A stretch of DNA of 64,000 nucleotides from Berghia stephanieae (lineage: Eukaryota > Mollusca > Gastropoda > Nudibranchia > Aeolidiidae), in the NCBI GenBank assembly GCA_034508935.3, contig CM067455.1:3984337-4048336 (forward strand), written 5' to 3'. A model generated the notes under the pieces. It was not told the DNA's origin, searched no databases, and saw only the letters and a program-made list of their open reading frames with translations. The first letter of the stretch is position 1. Each line of letters begins with the position of its first letter. The position numbers and the translations under genes are program-made. Shown in pieces: positions 1-10,600 of this stretch.

Positions 1-51
1 AATAATGCCAAAATGCCAGAGCCAAATGTTTAAAAAGTCTACTTCTTTTGT

Positions 52-349
52 GCGGCTATGTGGTCTAGTGGTATGACACTCGTTTTCGGATCGGAAGGTC
101 TTGGGTTCGAGCCTCGCGCTCGGCGCATAGTTGAGTCCTTGGAAAAGGCTCTTTACTAACATTCTTTCACCGTACTCAGGTGTAAAATGAGTACCTGGCC
201 GTTAACGGCGTTATCTTTGTCTGAAAAATTGTAATATCGCCTAACAGGCGTCATGTCCCGTCCTACATGTCAAATGTTGATGTTGACCAGGGACCCCTTG
301 TAAAGAGCTTCGAGCACATTTAGTGGATATTGCACTATATAAAGCTCAA
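52..349 (+). repeat. tRNA-derived SINE (family S), full copy
   Basis: Head GCGGCTATGTGGTCTAGTGG holds a pol III A box (TGGTCTAGTGG), and GGGTTCGAGCCT a B box. It ends with the tail GTGGATATTGCACTATATAA. About 300 bp. Confidence 0.85.
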
Positions 350-429
350 TTTTTTTATCTATTTTTTTTAATTTGGCCCTCTCAAAGCCCACATAGCACC
401 TCGGGCCCCGGGCCCATCCTTTTATCTCT

Positions 430-713
430 CAATGGGAACGATCTATATTCAGGTTTTCGTCCAAGCCATCAATCACATGATCTGTTGCTGTACAACTATT
501 GGATATTTCTTAACACATGTAAATACGCTGCTTTATTTATGGAAGTTGTAAACATAACATGTGTCAAACTGAACAAAATGACCAATCGTGATGTTAGATA
601 TTTCGAAAGCTGTGAGCACTTTTCACTATGTGGGTCACTTTGAGCACAATTTGCAATGTGACCAATGACCTCGAGCACGTGGAAAGTTAATATATATCGC
701 TCGCATTCCATTG
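430..713 (+). mobile_element. MITE family M1, copy 1
   Basis: About 284 bp with inverted ends near CAATGGGAACGATCTATATT. The other end has the matching ATATCGCTCGCATTCCATTG. Copies 2 and 3 lie at 2053 and 2374. No coding capacity. Confidence 0.75.
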
Positions 714-781
714 ACTTACTTACTGTTAAAGAGAGAGTGGAGTTCAAAATTGCCACAAAGGCGTTCAAATTGCCTAAGTAA

Positions 782-974
782 TATAGATAGTTCGAAGATG
801 ACGTCACTCAGGCCTTTGTTACGGTTTTTGCCATCCGCGTTTGTGAGTTGTTCTCACTAAACTGTATTAACCAGACTATAAAAGTTCATGGTTACACAGA
901 GTTTGTGTGTTGGTCCGTTATACTTCCGGATGGCAAAGTTGTGAACTCCTTGGCCAAGCGCATTCTATCTATAG
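782..974 (+). mobile_element. MITE family M2, copy 1
   Basis: About 193 bp between TATAGATAG and CTATCTATAG ends. Shared core includes GATGACGTCACTCAGG and CTTCCGGATGGCAA. Confidence 0.7.
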
Positions 975-978
975 CGCC

Positions 979-1171
979 ATATTATCTCTCGAAGATGACG
1001 TCACTCAGGTCTTTGTTATTGTTTTTTGCAATCCGCGTTTATGAGTAATGCTCACTGAACTGTATTAACCTGACTATAAACTTTCATGGATACACACAGT
1101 TTTGTTGTTGGTCCGTTATACTTCCGGATGGCAATGTTATGAGCTTCTTAGCCAAGCGCATACTATCTATA
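979..1171 (+). mobile_element. MITE family M2, copy 2 (tandem with copy 1)
   Basis: Same core and end TACTATCTAT, directly after copy 1 in the same orientation. The left end is degraded. Confidence 0.65.
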
Positions 1172-1785
1172 AACCTGCTAGCCCACTCCGATCTCAAAAT
1201 AAATGACTAATTTATGTACCCATATCTATCTCTCGCTGAAGAAAAAAATTTCTGTCGGGTCCCGCAAAACATAGGTTTCAAATTGGGGATTTTTTAAAGG
1301 AGGACTTTTTCGCAATTTTCGCGGAACGCGCTTTTTTTTATTATGACTAAAGTGGAGCAATATGCGCTCATTAATGACAATATTGGTAAAATATAGAATT
1401 ATTAACATTCAAATCATACTATTAAAAAGGAAAAGATGTTAGTGAACTAAATTAACATGGATAAGTCCCTTGCAACCAGATTGTTTACAATGATTTTTGA
1501 AGATGTGTTGATACTACTGGGGGACTGGACCGGACCTCAAGCTGAAGAAAATAGCAGAGGACGTAAAATAGCGGAAATCCTCCAAATAGAGGAAATTTGA
1601 AACCCATGCAAAAGTATGGAATAAATTAGACAAAGAAATCAAATACTAATATGACCCGAGTAATTCTCGGTAATTTTAGGAAACTTTTAGAAAATATTCC
1701 TATTCAGACAGGCTTTTGAGTTGTAATAAAATTAATTTGTGTTTCGTGTTACCTATTATATGGGAAACGTCTTACAGCACTTGTG
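1172..1785. other. AT-rich intergenic sequence, nothing recognised
   Basis: No long open frame, splice-linked exon or repeat match to the rest of the window was seen. Confidence 0.5.
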
Positions 1786-1794
1786 GATTCTACC

Positions 1795-2030
1795 GTAGCC
1801 ATCGTTATGTTATAGCCTGATACTGACATCCAAAAGGACTGGCAGTTTGACGTCATTATTTGGTTTATGCACCGTCTAGTGAGTTGTCGTTAGTAGAGCT
1901 CATCGAAACAAGTTATTTCATTGGTTGAACTATTGAATACAACTCACGATTTGTTTTCTTATATGGCAAAAGGCTGGCATTTTGACGTCATTTTTTTGTC
2001 AGTATCAGGCCATTACTTTACGAAGGCCAC
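1795..2030. mobile_element. MITE family M3 with 9-bp target duplication (Mutator-like)
   Basis: Inverted ends GTAGCCATCGTTATGTTATA and, reading inward from the other side, GTGGCCTTCGTAAAGTAATG. Direct flanks GATTCTACC occur at 1786-1794 and 2031-2039. A second copy is at 60258-60451. Confidence 0.75.
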
Positions 2031-2052
2031 GATTCTACCCCCTGTAAAAAAT

Positions 2053-2337
2053 CAATGGGAGGGGATCTATATTCATGTTTTCGTCCAACCGAGTCATCAA
2101 TCACGTGATTTGTTGCTGTCTGACGATTGGACATTTCTGAACAAATGTAAACACGCTGCTTTGTTTATGAAAGTTGTAAACATACCCATGTGTCAAGCTA
2201 AACACAATGACCAATCGTAATGTTAGATAGTTCAAAATGTGTGAACACTTTTCACTAAGTGGGTCACTTTGAGCACATTTTACAATGTGACCAATGGCCT
2301 CGAGCACATGGAAAGTTCATATAGATCGCTCCCATGG
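2053..2337 (+). mobile_element. MITE family M1, copy 2
   Basis: Same orientation as copy 1, starting CAATGGGAGGGGATCTATAT and ending AGATCGCTCCCATGG. Confidence 0.75.
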
Positions 2338-2373
2338 TTAATAAAACCAAAAGCTAGAGGTTCCTAAATGAGC

Positions 2374-2653
2374 CAATGGGAGCGATCTATATTAACTTTC
2401 CATGTGCTCGAGGTCATTGGTCACATTGCAAAATGTGCTCAAAGTGACCCACATAGTGAAGAGTGCTCACAGCTTTCGAAATATCTAACATCACGATTGG
2501 TCATTTTGTTCAGTTTGACACATGTGTTGTTTACAACTTTCATAAACAAAGCAGCGTGTTTACATTTTAAAAGAATTATCCAATCGTTGTACAGCAACAA
2601 ATCATGTGATTGATGACTTGGGTGGACGAAAACCTGAATATAGATCGCTCCAA
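2374..2653 (-). mobile_element. MITE family M1, copy 3 (inverted to copy 2)
   Basis: Begins CAATGGGAGCGATCTATATT and runs opposite to copy 2, so copies 2 and 3 form a large palindrome with a 36-bp spacer. Confidence 0.75.
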
Positions 2654-2849
2654 TTACATGGATAGAAGAAAAGTGAGTAAATGTGACGCATATTATAAGG
2701 GGACAACACAAAACAAACAACGTTTCGGCCTTTAGAGACAAACAACAAAACACAAGAATTTATGGTTACAAAAAAAAAATCACATTTTGTTAAATGTGGA
2801 AACAATGTAAATGTATGGAGAGGGTATTGGATGTGGATGCAAGAAGAGA

Positions 2850-3091
2850 CACAAGAGAAGAAGAGAGGGAGGGGAGAGAGAGAGAGAAGGGGGTATGTGG
2901 GTGTGTGGGTGTGGGTGTATGGAATGGGGGTTGGGGGTAGGGAGAGGAAAGAAGGGACTGGTAATACATATGTAATATACAGTAAAAGGTCCTACAAATA
3001 AGTCATAAAATGGGATGGGGTGAGGGAGGGATAGAGGATAGATAGGATGGTTTATATATTATGCCGACTATATGAACGGACAAGTGAAATG

Positions 3092-3124
<33 letters not shown>

Positions 3125-3480
3125 GGAGGGAGGAGTGTTAGAGTAATAGACAGATCATCTAAATCATGACTTTGCTTTTAATGGAGAGAAAGATAAAGAG
3201 AGTAAATATGTAAATATATAAGGGAACACCACAAAACAAACGACGTTTCGGTCCTTAGCCTTTTTCAAGTAAACACGAAATTATATATATATTATATATA
3301 TATATATATAATATATATATATATATTATATATATAAGATTGTCATATTAGTTTTTCTTTAAATTATAGGTAAATGTGTGTGTGTGTGTGTGTGTGTGTG
3401 TTGTGTTAAAAAATATATCGACGAGGGTCAGAGAGAAAGAAAGAAAAATAGATAGAGAAAGAGGGAGAGAGTGAGAGACA
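2850..3480. repeat. purine-rich and dinucleotide tracts
   Basis: GA-rich and GGGTGT-rich stretches (2850-3130), an AT alternation at about 3282-3334, and (GT)n at about 3374-3401. Confidence 0.8.
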
Positions 3481-3632
3481 GAGAGAAAGTGTGAGAACAG
3501 GAGGGTGAGGGTGCGTTTCAAAGATATGTTCAAAATAAAGGAAAGAGATAAAATGAAAATCAAAACTAGGTTGACCTTACTGAGTAAGAAAGATGGGTAA
3601 ATAAATAAAATAAAGGAAAATAAATGAAATAA

Positions 3633-4137
3633 GTCATATGGAGATAGAAGACAAAACAAGCAAAAACAAACCGTGTATGTCAGATGGAGATAGAAGACAA
3701 AACAAGCAAAAACAAACCGTGTATGTCAGATGGAGATAGAAGGCAAAACAAGCAAAAACAAATCGTGTATGTCAGATGGAGATAGAAGACAAAACAAGCA
3801 AAATCAAACCGTGTATGTCAGATGGAGATAGAAGACAAAACAAGCAAAAACAAATCGTGTAAGTCAGATGGAGATAGAAGACAAAACAGGCAAAAACATA
3901 TCGTGTATGTCAGATGGAGATAGAAGACAAAACAGGCAAAAACATATCGTGTATGTCAGATGGAGGTAGAAGACAAAACAGGCAAAATAAAACCATGCAT
4001 ATCAGATGGAGATAGAGGACAAAACAAGCAAAAACAAAACCTGTAGGTCAGATGAGAAAAGAAGACAAAACAAGCAAAAACAAAACCTGTAGGTCAGATG
4101 AGAATAGAAGACAAAACAAGCAAAATCAAACCATGAC
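3633..4137 (+). repeat. 46-bp minisatellite, about 10-11 units
   Basis: Unit core GTCAGATGGAGATAGAAGAC then AAAACAAGCAAAAACAAACC. Unit starts at 3679, 3725, 3771 and 3817 give an exact 46-bp period; later units diverge. Confidence 0.9.
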
Positions 4138-4655
4138 AACTGTTGGGCAACATTCCAATTTTATTTTCGACAGAGACAACGCTGTTAATGATCTGATGTA
4201 CTTTCATACTTTCTAGATAGTTTTACTTCAAATATTGTTGAATTAAAATGACGCCAAAAAAACTACAAACATATTAGATATACACATTCATGGGTTTGTT
4301 TGTTTTGTTGTTTTTTTTTTCTAATTGAAGAGTGTTCTACAGCGATATTTTGCCGTACTGTTTACCAAGATATGACAAGGGAGGTAACAGCTTTATCATT
4401 AATCTACACGGCAGTACGACCAGAATTATATCTTTTCACAAATTTTGACCAGAAATCAGTTATTCAAAGATCACTATGTTAAGCTGACGCCCACAAAAAT
4501 CCAAACTTGACAAACATTTTACATTCTGAAACTTATAGGAGCATTTATTCTAAATCAGTTTCAGGTTTAGAATTTTTAGCAAGTTAAGAAGCCTTTTAAG
4601 CGATCGAAATCAACGTTTTGTGGATATAATGAAAATTTCAAAAGTGATTTGCCAT
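4138..4655. other. AT-rich intergenic sequence, nothing recognised
   Basis: Only short unsupported open frames. Confidence 0.5.
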
Positions 4656-4656
4656 T

Positions 4657-4738
4657 TTGTACTCTCTCTCGAGTTCACCCTCAGTGAAAATCTAACAAAT
4701 TTGTTCGATTTTCCTTGCATATGAACTCGAGAGAGTTT
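4657..4738. repeat. short inverted-repeat element
   Basis: ACTCTCTCTCGAGTTCA faces TGAACTCGAGAGAGT across about 50 bp. The inner part resembles the sequence at about 50938-50990 (CTCTCTCGTGTTCA...), suggesting a tiny dispersed element. Confidence 0.5.
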
Positions 4739-5029
4739 AATTAATCGTTTATTTACGGGATCTATTTGAAGAACCAGTTCTTTCTGCATCGCTCAGCGTG
4801 CTTTCATCAAAATGATAAATGGCGGGACTATAATTCCATTTAAAATAGAATAGCTCTGTTCGGCAGTAGTCCCCCAAGTCCATTAGTCCCATGTAGCGGG
4901 GTATATCCTGGTTTCTAGAGCGCGAAACGGACAATATAATTGCTTACTATCCTTTGGGTAGGATTTTGTCTGTTGCAAATCATTACCCAAAGCACTGTTG
5001 GGTGGTCAAAGGCGTAAGGCCAGAAAGAA

Positions 5030-5106
5030 AAAATATAGACTGCACCCGGTATAGATCCTGGTCCCTTTGCGTTTGAAGCGGGTGCACTACCAACTGAGCA
5101 ATCGGT
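5030..5106 (-). repeat. tRNA-like SINE head
   Basis: Minus strand reads ATTGCTCAGTTGGTAGTGCA, an A-box-like start, then a weak B-box region. No paired acceptor stem, so not a tRNA gene. Confidence 0.4.
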
Positions 5107-5229
5107 AACTCCTTTCGACAAATGCTAAGCTACAGGTGTTGTTGCACTTTTAGGTGATTTCCTTCAAAGGTACGTGCTCGCGCGTGTGAGTGTGTGTTAC
5201 TGTCCATAAACGTGAGCACACTTTCACAA

Positions 5230-5880
5230 TGTGATTTAAATTAACAAAAAGTAAACATGTTAATCCGACACATATATGGAATTGTCTTTCCCCCAAGATT
5301 AAGAGAACAACTTCAAGGTCTTTTTGCACCTTATAATCTTTGCAAGTTTGAGCATTAACACTTCGTACCATACCGTATTATATGCCGCCGATATGTCTAT
5401 GAATACTGCACCAGTTTGCTTTTCCATTTCGACCCTGCCTTAATATGCTCTGTAAGGGCTGTGACCCTGCTTCCTTGGGGAACATCTCTTCCCTGAAGCC
5501 CACTTGCCTACAATAGAACACGCTCCAGAAGCGTGTGCAAGCAGCTCAGAAGTGATATGATCTGTAACTGTCGGCCTCATTCGCCGGTTTCCCCGGCTTC
5601 ATGATGGCAACTATCTTAGCATGCTTTTCCCCAGTTGTCGAAGCTTTCCTTTTGCAAGGACGTCAAACATTGCCTCTGCCAGCAGGCTCGTGCCCTGGAG
5701 CCCAGAAGTGTCACCATATCGGGATATATTATGACATATATCCCTGCTGCCTAACCGCTAATGGCTGAACACATTTCTCGGGGACTGAACAATACTCTGG
5801 CTCTCGATATTGAGGGATAATATATGCGTCAGGTCTCTAACTTGGTATAGCATTTTCCAGCTAAAGATGTGTTAGGGCGT
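5230..5880 (-). pseudogene. decayed non-LTR reverse transcriptase fragment
   Basis: In several minus frames the sequence spells weak RT motifs in order: KIVAIMKPGKPANEADSYRS (fingers), QVGFREEMFPKEAGSQ, VFIDISAAYNT (motif A), and LAKIIRCKKTLKL. The pattern fits Jockey/CR1-type LINEs. Many frame changes; ancient. Confidence 0.55.
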
Positions 5881-5989
5881 TCGCTTATTTCTCGACCGTA
5901 CCGACTACCCTGACGACACGAACGCGGTAGTATTAATTTGGCTAGACGGCCGACCACTTCGCCATTGAATATCCTGTTTGCTGTACATC

Positions 5990-6660
5990 GCATTAGAACA
6001 TAGTAGCGTGGAGCCCGGGATGGCCGAGGTCATTCGGGCACCAGGTTGGATCTCCATTAGTCACATATCGGGCGTGCAGCTCAAGTGGCCCGCTTAGGCT
6101 CGATACCCGGGATGGTCTTGTGACGATCAAACGGGATTTACACCTTTGCCCCTGATATGCCTCAAGCCCCATCGCCGCGTCAAGGTCGGAGATCCATGAG
6201 GGGATATATGTGGCAGCAGTTACTAATGGTGCTCACACTATTATGTTTTGACGATCGACCCAGTCAGCAAATTCTTTACCGCACTCGTGCACCGTCGCAA
6301 ACCCGCCCTGAAGCTTCGTCACAACACACCGTTCAACTTGATGCTCCGCGGTTCCGGGTTCGATCCCACATCGGGTCCATGTTGGACAGGTGGAAAGTCC
6401 CCACTGATGAAACGATTTTGCCGTGAGCAGGTCCTCGACCGAAGCCGATTCGCTACCACCCAGTGTCTCCTCTTACTGGTGGAGAAGCCTGGCAACTTCT
6501 CACCCAGTTACGAGGAGTGTATGTCCCTGCCCCCTTGAGGGATTGAATTCGTCCAAACCGACTTCCATCTCGTATATATAATGTATCTCTGTCCGTGGCG
6601 AAAAGTGCCTTGCGATAGACTAGCGTTCTATCCAAAGAGCAACTATTCATTTACCGTCAT
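5990..6660. repeat. decayed tRNA-derived SINE-like sequence
   Basis: Contains GGTTCCGGGTTCGATCCCAC (B-box like) at about 6350. Its tail TAGACTAGCGTTCTATCCAA resembles the tails near 52095 and 58410. More GC-rich than the surroundings. Confidence 0.4.
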
Positions 6661-7429
6661 ATATAATGTGATGAACTGCTGTTTCGTGGATTTATTTGTC
6701 TGAATGATGACTTTTCAAAGTTCATAAAAATTATTTCTTTTTTCATGTAGTGTGTAGCGCATCCAGGTAGGCAGCTTGCACTTTGTTCTCAGGAACGTTG
6801 ATTATTATGGAGTTCATCATAATAATATGTTACTGTGGTTGATTTTTAAATCAAGTGTCGACACCTCCCATAAATATAAGTATTTTCTTCTTGTACTTGA
6901 AAGCTTGATGGGGTTTCTTTACAAAGTTTTCCCGTTTATTACGACTTCAACTCAATTCATTATCTCAAATATTGTATGAAAAATGCACAATCCGATATCC
7001 TTATTGTATAGAAATGTTTAACATCCACTCCTTCCCCAATATTTCAAAGAGAGAAAAAAATCATTATATCTCAATAAACGAAATTGAAACAACTTTCCGA
7101 TTGAATTGATGAAAAGCCGAAACCAATTTATAGACTGCTAGAATCTGCACTCTTTCACTTGATTACAATTTAGAGTCTGAAGAATGTTCTTTTCGAGAAC
7201 ACTGAGCACACATTCCAAAACATTCCTAACGCTAAGTAATCACAACAAAATTTGAACTATTTAAGGAAAACCTTCATTGAGTTGTGTTTAATCTATTTTA
7301 AAAGGTGAAATTTTATTGATAACCGTGTGAATGCCAATGCCCCTTTAATGTGCCGACTCCTTTTTGACGGTTGAAAGTGCAATTTGAAAGGCTAGCGACG
7401 AGCCACTGAGCGAGAGCACGACAAGAATC
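6661..7429. other. upstream region of PIH1D2
   Basis: AT-rich, no TATA box or recognised repeat. The promoter should be here but cannot be placed. Confidence 0.4.
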
Positions 7430-7618
7430 ATGAACTCCACAGAGGGTCTGTTCCCAGAGGGATTGTCGGCGAAGGCCCAGATGATATGGAGCATGCTGGA
7501 CGACATGGCAGAGAATGATCCTTCCTCTTATTCTAAATTCATTGAAAAACAAATCAAGGAAGGGAAAGCACACTTCGCCCTACCAGAACCCCACTTGTGC
7601 ATTGAAGTGTTATTGCAT
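7430..7618 (+). CDS. PIH1D2: PIH1D2 exon 1
   Basis: 63 codons from the ATG to a GTAAGT donor at 7619, ending in phase 0. The end of the exon reads PEPHLCIEVLLH, a conserved PIH1D2 stretch. Any 5' UTR exon was not identified. Confidence 0.85.
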
Positions 7619-10600
7619 GTAAGTTTAAGTTAACTTATTAACTGTAGAATCAGTATTACTTTGCCATCTTGGCGAGATGTGCCTCAAAAAAGCGTTGGGA
7701 GGCCTTCCGAAAGCTGCTACATCCCCAGTATTCTTTGTTTTTTATAATGATCTAGTAGGGGTTTGGGAGGGTCCCTCTGTCTGTCCATTGTCTTCTTAAA
7801 CCCCTGATCTTCAGCATTCATAACTTTTCGAGTTTGATCCATGAGATTTTGAATGAATTATTTTTCAGGTTTTCATTCTGTCACCTCAGTCGCATTCAAC
7901 AAGAAAGTTTTAGACGAATCATTGAATCATTCGATGGATAGTAGGTTACTATATATACACAATATATGTGTCCGAATCCTGGTTCCGACACCTTTTTTTT
8001 TTTTGGTCGTCTTTCTCAGAGCGTTGCAAATGATAAAGGTCCCTTCCAAACTTATGGGAAGTGAGCAGGAGTGGGGATTGAACCTAGAACGGTACTTCTT
8101 TGTCCGAAACCTTGCGTAGTCCCAGGTTCATTCTTTACTGGTATCCACTTCCCATATCCCTGGTTCATTCCTCAATGTCGCTCACCTCCCATATTCCTAG
8201 CTTCTGTCCCCACGTGTCCATTTCTCATAGTCCCAGGTTCACTCCTCACTTGTTTTAACCTCAGATAGTCTCAGGTTCACTCTCCACAGGGTATCTTCTT
8301 CCTTAGCCTTGAGTTCACAGAGGAGGAACAAACGGACATTAAAAGCCGGATAAATAAAGCATGATATCCCTTTAACACTCTTCGATCAAAATGGAATTCA
8401 AAGGCTCTTACATTGAAAAATAAAATCCGGATATTCAACACAAATGTGAAGTCTATTCTTTTATATGGCGACATGACGAGTGACTAAAACCACCACAAAT
8501 GTTAAGACAATGAATGACATAATCAGTCGTATGGTGAAAAGCTTTGAACCGAGATATTGCCAAGTGTAGTTAGAGGGTCAATTTTTATCAAAAATGAGTT
8601 CTTGTCCTAATAGGTTTAATCAACACTTTTTGTACGTCTTCGTGAAATATCAAAGCTTAATTTCACTTCTTAATATTTTTTACAGCTGGTCAAGATGAAA
8701 AAATATGAAATTTGAGAAAAGTTGCTGGATACCTTTCCCATACATCTGACCATAACTTCATGAAAAATCACCTGATTTACTTCAAATAAAGATTAAAATG
8801 CATTGGATAGCATATGATTTCAGAAAATTAAAAAAAAAAAAAGTTAAATGCAAATCCAAATTTTCACCTTCCGATTGGTTATGTCGTGCACTGACACAAA
8901 TAAGCCTCAAGCATTCATAAGCAGGTGCTTCAGAAACATCCTAAACACCAGGTGGCCAGACATTATCACAAAATGTAAAGTGCTTGAGCAGAAGCTGAAA
9001 TTCTTTTTCATGTTCTTTTTAATTATTTTTTTTTTTGGTTTGTTTTTCTGATCTTTCATTCCAGAAAAAGCCACGACGTCCCCTTTTTGTCAATTTCTGC
9101 TCATGGTCCAAAGTCCCCGAGCCCAAATCCAATCTTCACCCCGTGCCTGTGACTGGAACGGAAATCATGGACATTGAGAAAGATTCTGATAGAGGTATGC
9201 ATGCATGAATTTGTGGATGTGTATGTGTGTGTGTATAAGTGGATGTGTGTGTGTATGTTTCTGTGTGTGCGTCTTAATTAATCCTGTTATTTCACTCTTA
9301 GTAGTGGAGATATAATGATGAATACCGATAATGGTGAAGATTGGATTTGGGCTCGGGGACTTTGGACCATGAGCAGAAATTGACAAAAAGGGGACGTCGT
9401 GGCTTTTTCTGGAATGAAAGATCAGAAAAACAAACCAAAAAAAAAAATAATTAAAAAGAACATGAAAAAGAATTTCAGCTTCTGCTCAAGCACTTTACAT
9501 TTTGTGATAATGTCTGGCCACCTGGTGTTTAGGATGTTTCTGAAGCACCTGCTTATGAATGCTTGAGGCTTATTTGTGTCATTAGTTCCTTCAAAAACAA
9601 TCTGTCAGAGGAACTAGGAAGAATGGATATACCATCAGCACAGAAAACAGACGAGGTACTGCGCAACGTCATCGACAGGCATGCGCCAAACACAACTAGA
9701 ATAATAAATTCCAGGAAACCGTCTCCGTGGTTTAACCAGAGTGAAAAAACTGCCAAAAGGGAAAAAAGGAATGCAGAGGCATCGTGGAGAAAATCGGGCC
9801 TTGAGATTGACCGGCTGATATATATAGCAAAAAAGCATAAGTATAAAACCACCTGCAAAAGAGCAAAAAGAAACTATTATAACACAAAACTGTCATCAGT
9901 GAGGGACACTAAGGAATTTTTTCTCTGTTTCAAAGGAACTTTTAGGGGAAGAAAAGGGCATGTGTCTACCCACTAATATCCCGGTAGAAAAGCAGCCGGA
10001 TGCATTTTCAGATTTCTTTTCGGGAAAAATATCGAATATTCGGAACAATTTGGACCTCGTGCAAAATGAAGATATAAATTTCCACCCTTTTTCGGGTTCA
10101 CAGGGATTCTCTTGTTTTAAAGAAACAACTGAAGAAGAAATTTCTAAAATAATTTTTTCATCTTCCTCGAAGTCATGTGATTTAGATCCTTTACCAACTA
10201 ATATTTTGAAATTATGTCTTCCTGAATTGTTACCTTGCATAACTTATATTATAAATCAGTCACTTATCTCAGGACAAGTCCCAGATATCTATAAACATGC
10301 AATTGTAAAGCCTCTCATAAAAAAGCAAAATCTCAATGTAAATGACCTTAGTAACTACCGTCCCGTCTCAAATCTGCCATTTCTTTCTAAAATCCTTGAA
10401 AAAGTTGTACTCAGACGTCTTTCACAACATCTCCATGAAAACAATCTATGGGAAAAATTTCAGTCAGCTTATCGTTCTTACCACAGCACAGAAACTGCTC
10501 TGTGCTGTGTTGCGAGTGATTTGCTTGATGTTTTAGATAAAGGTTCTGTTTCTCTTCTGACATTGTTAGACCTTTCGGCGGCGTTTGATACTATTGATCA

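Noticed and set aside
52-130. tRNA gene candidates at the SINE S heads and at 5030, 24358, 26007, 38645, 41425, 47690, 51934 and 58250
   Set aside because: A and B boxes are present but acceptor stems do not pair and SINE bodies follow in several, so these are tRNA-derived repeats.
3633-4137. CRISPR-like array of direct repeats
   Set aside because: Units are contiguous 46-bp tandem repeats without unique spacers, in a eukaryotic genome.
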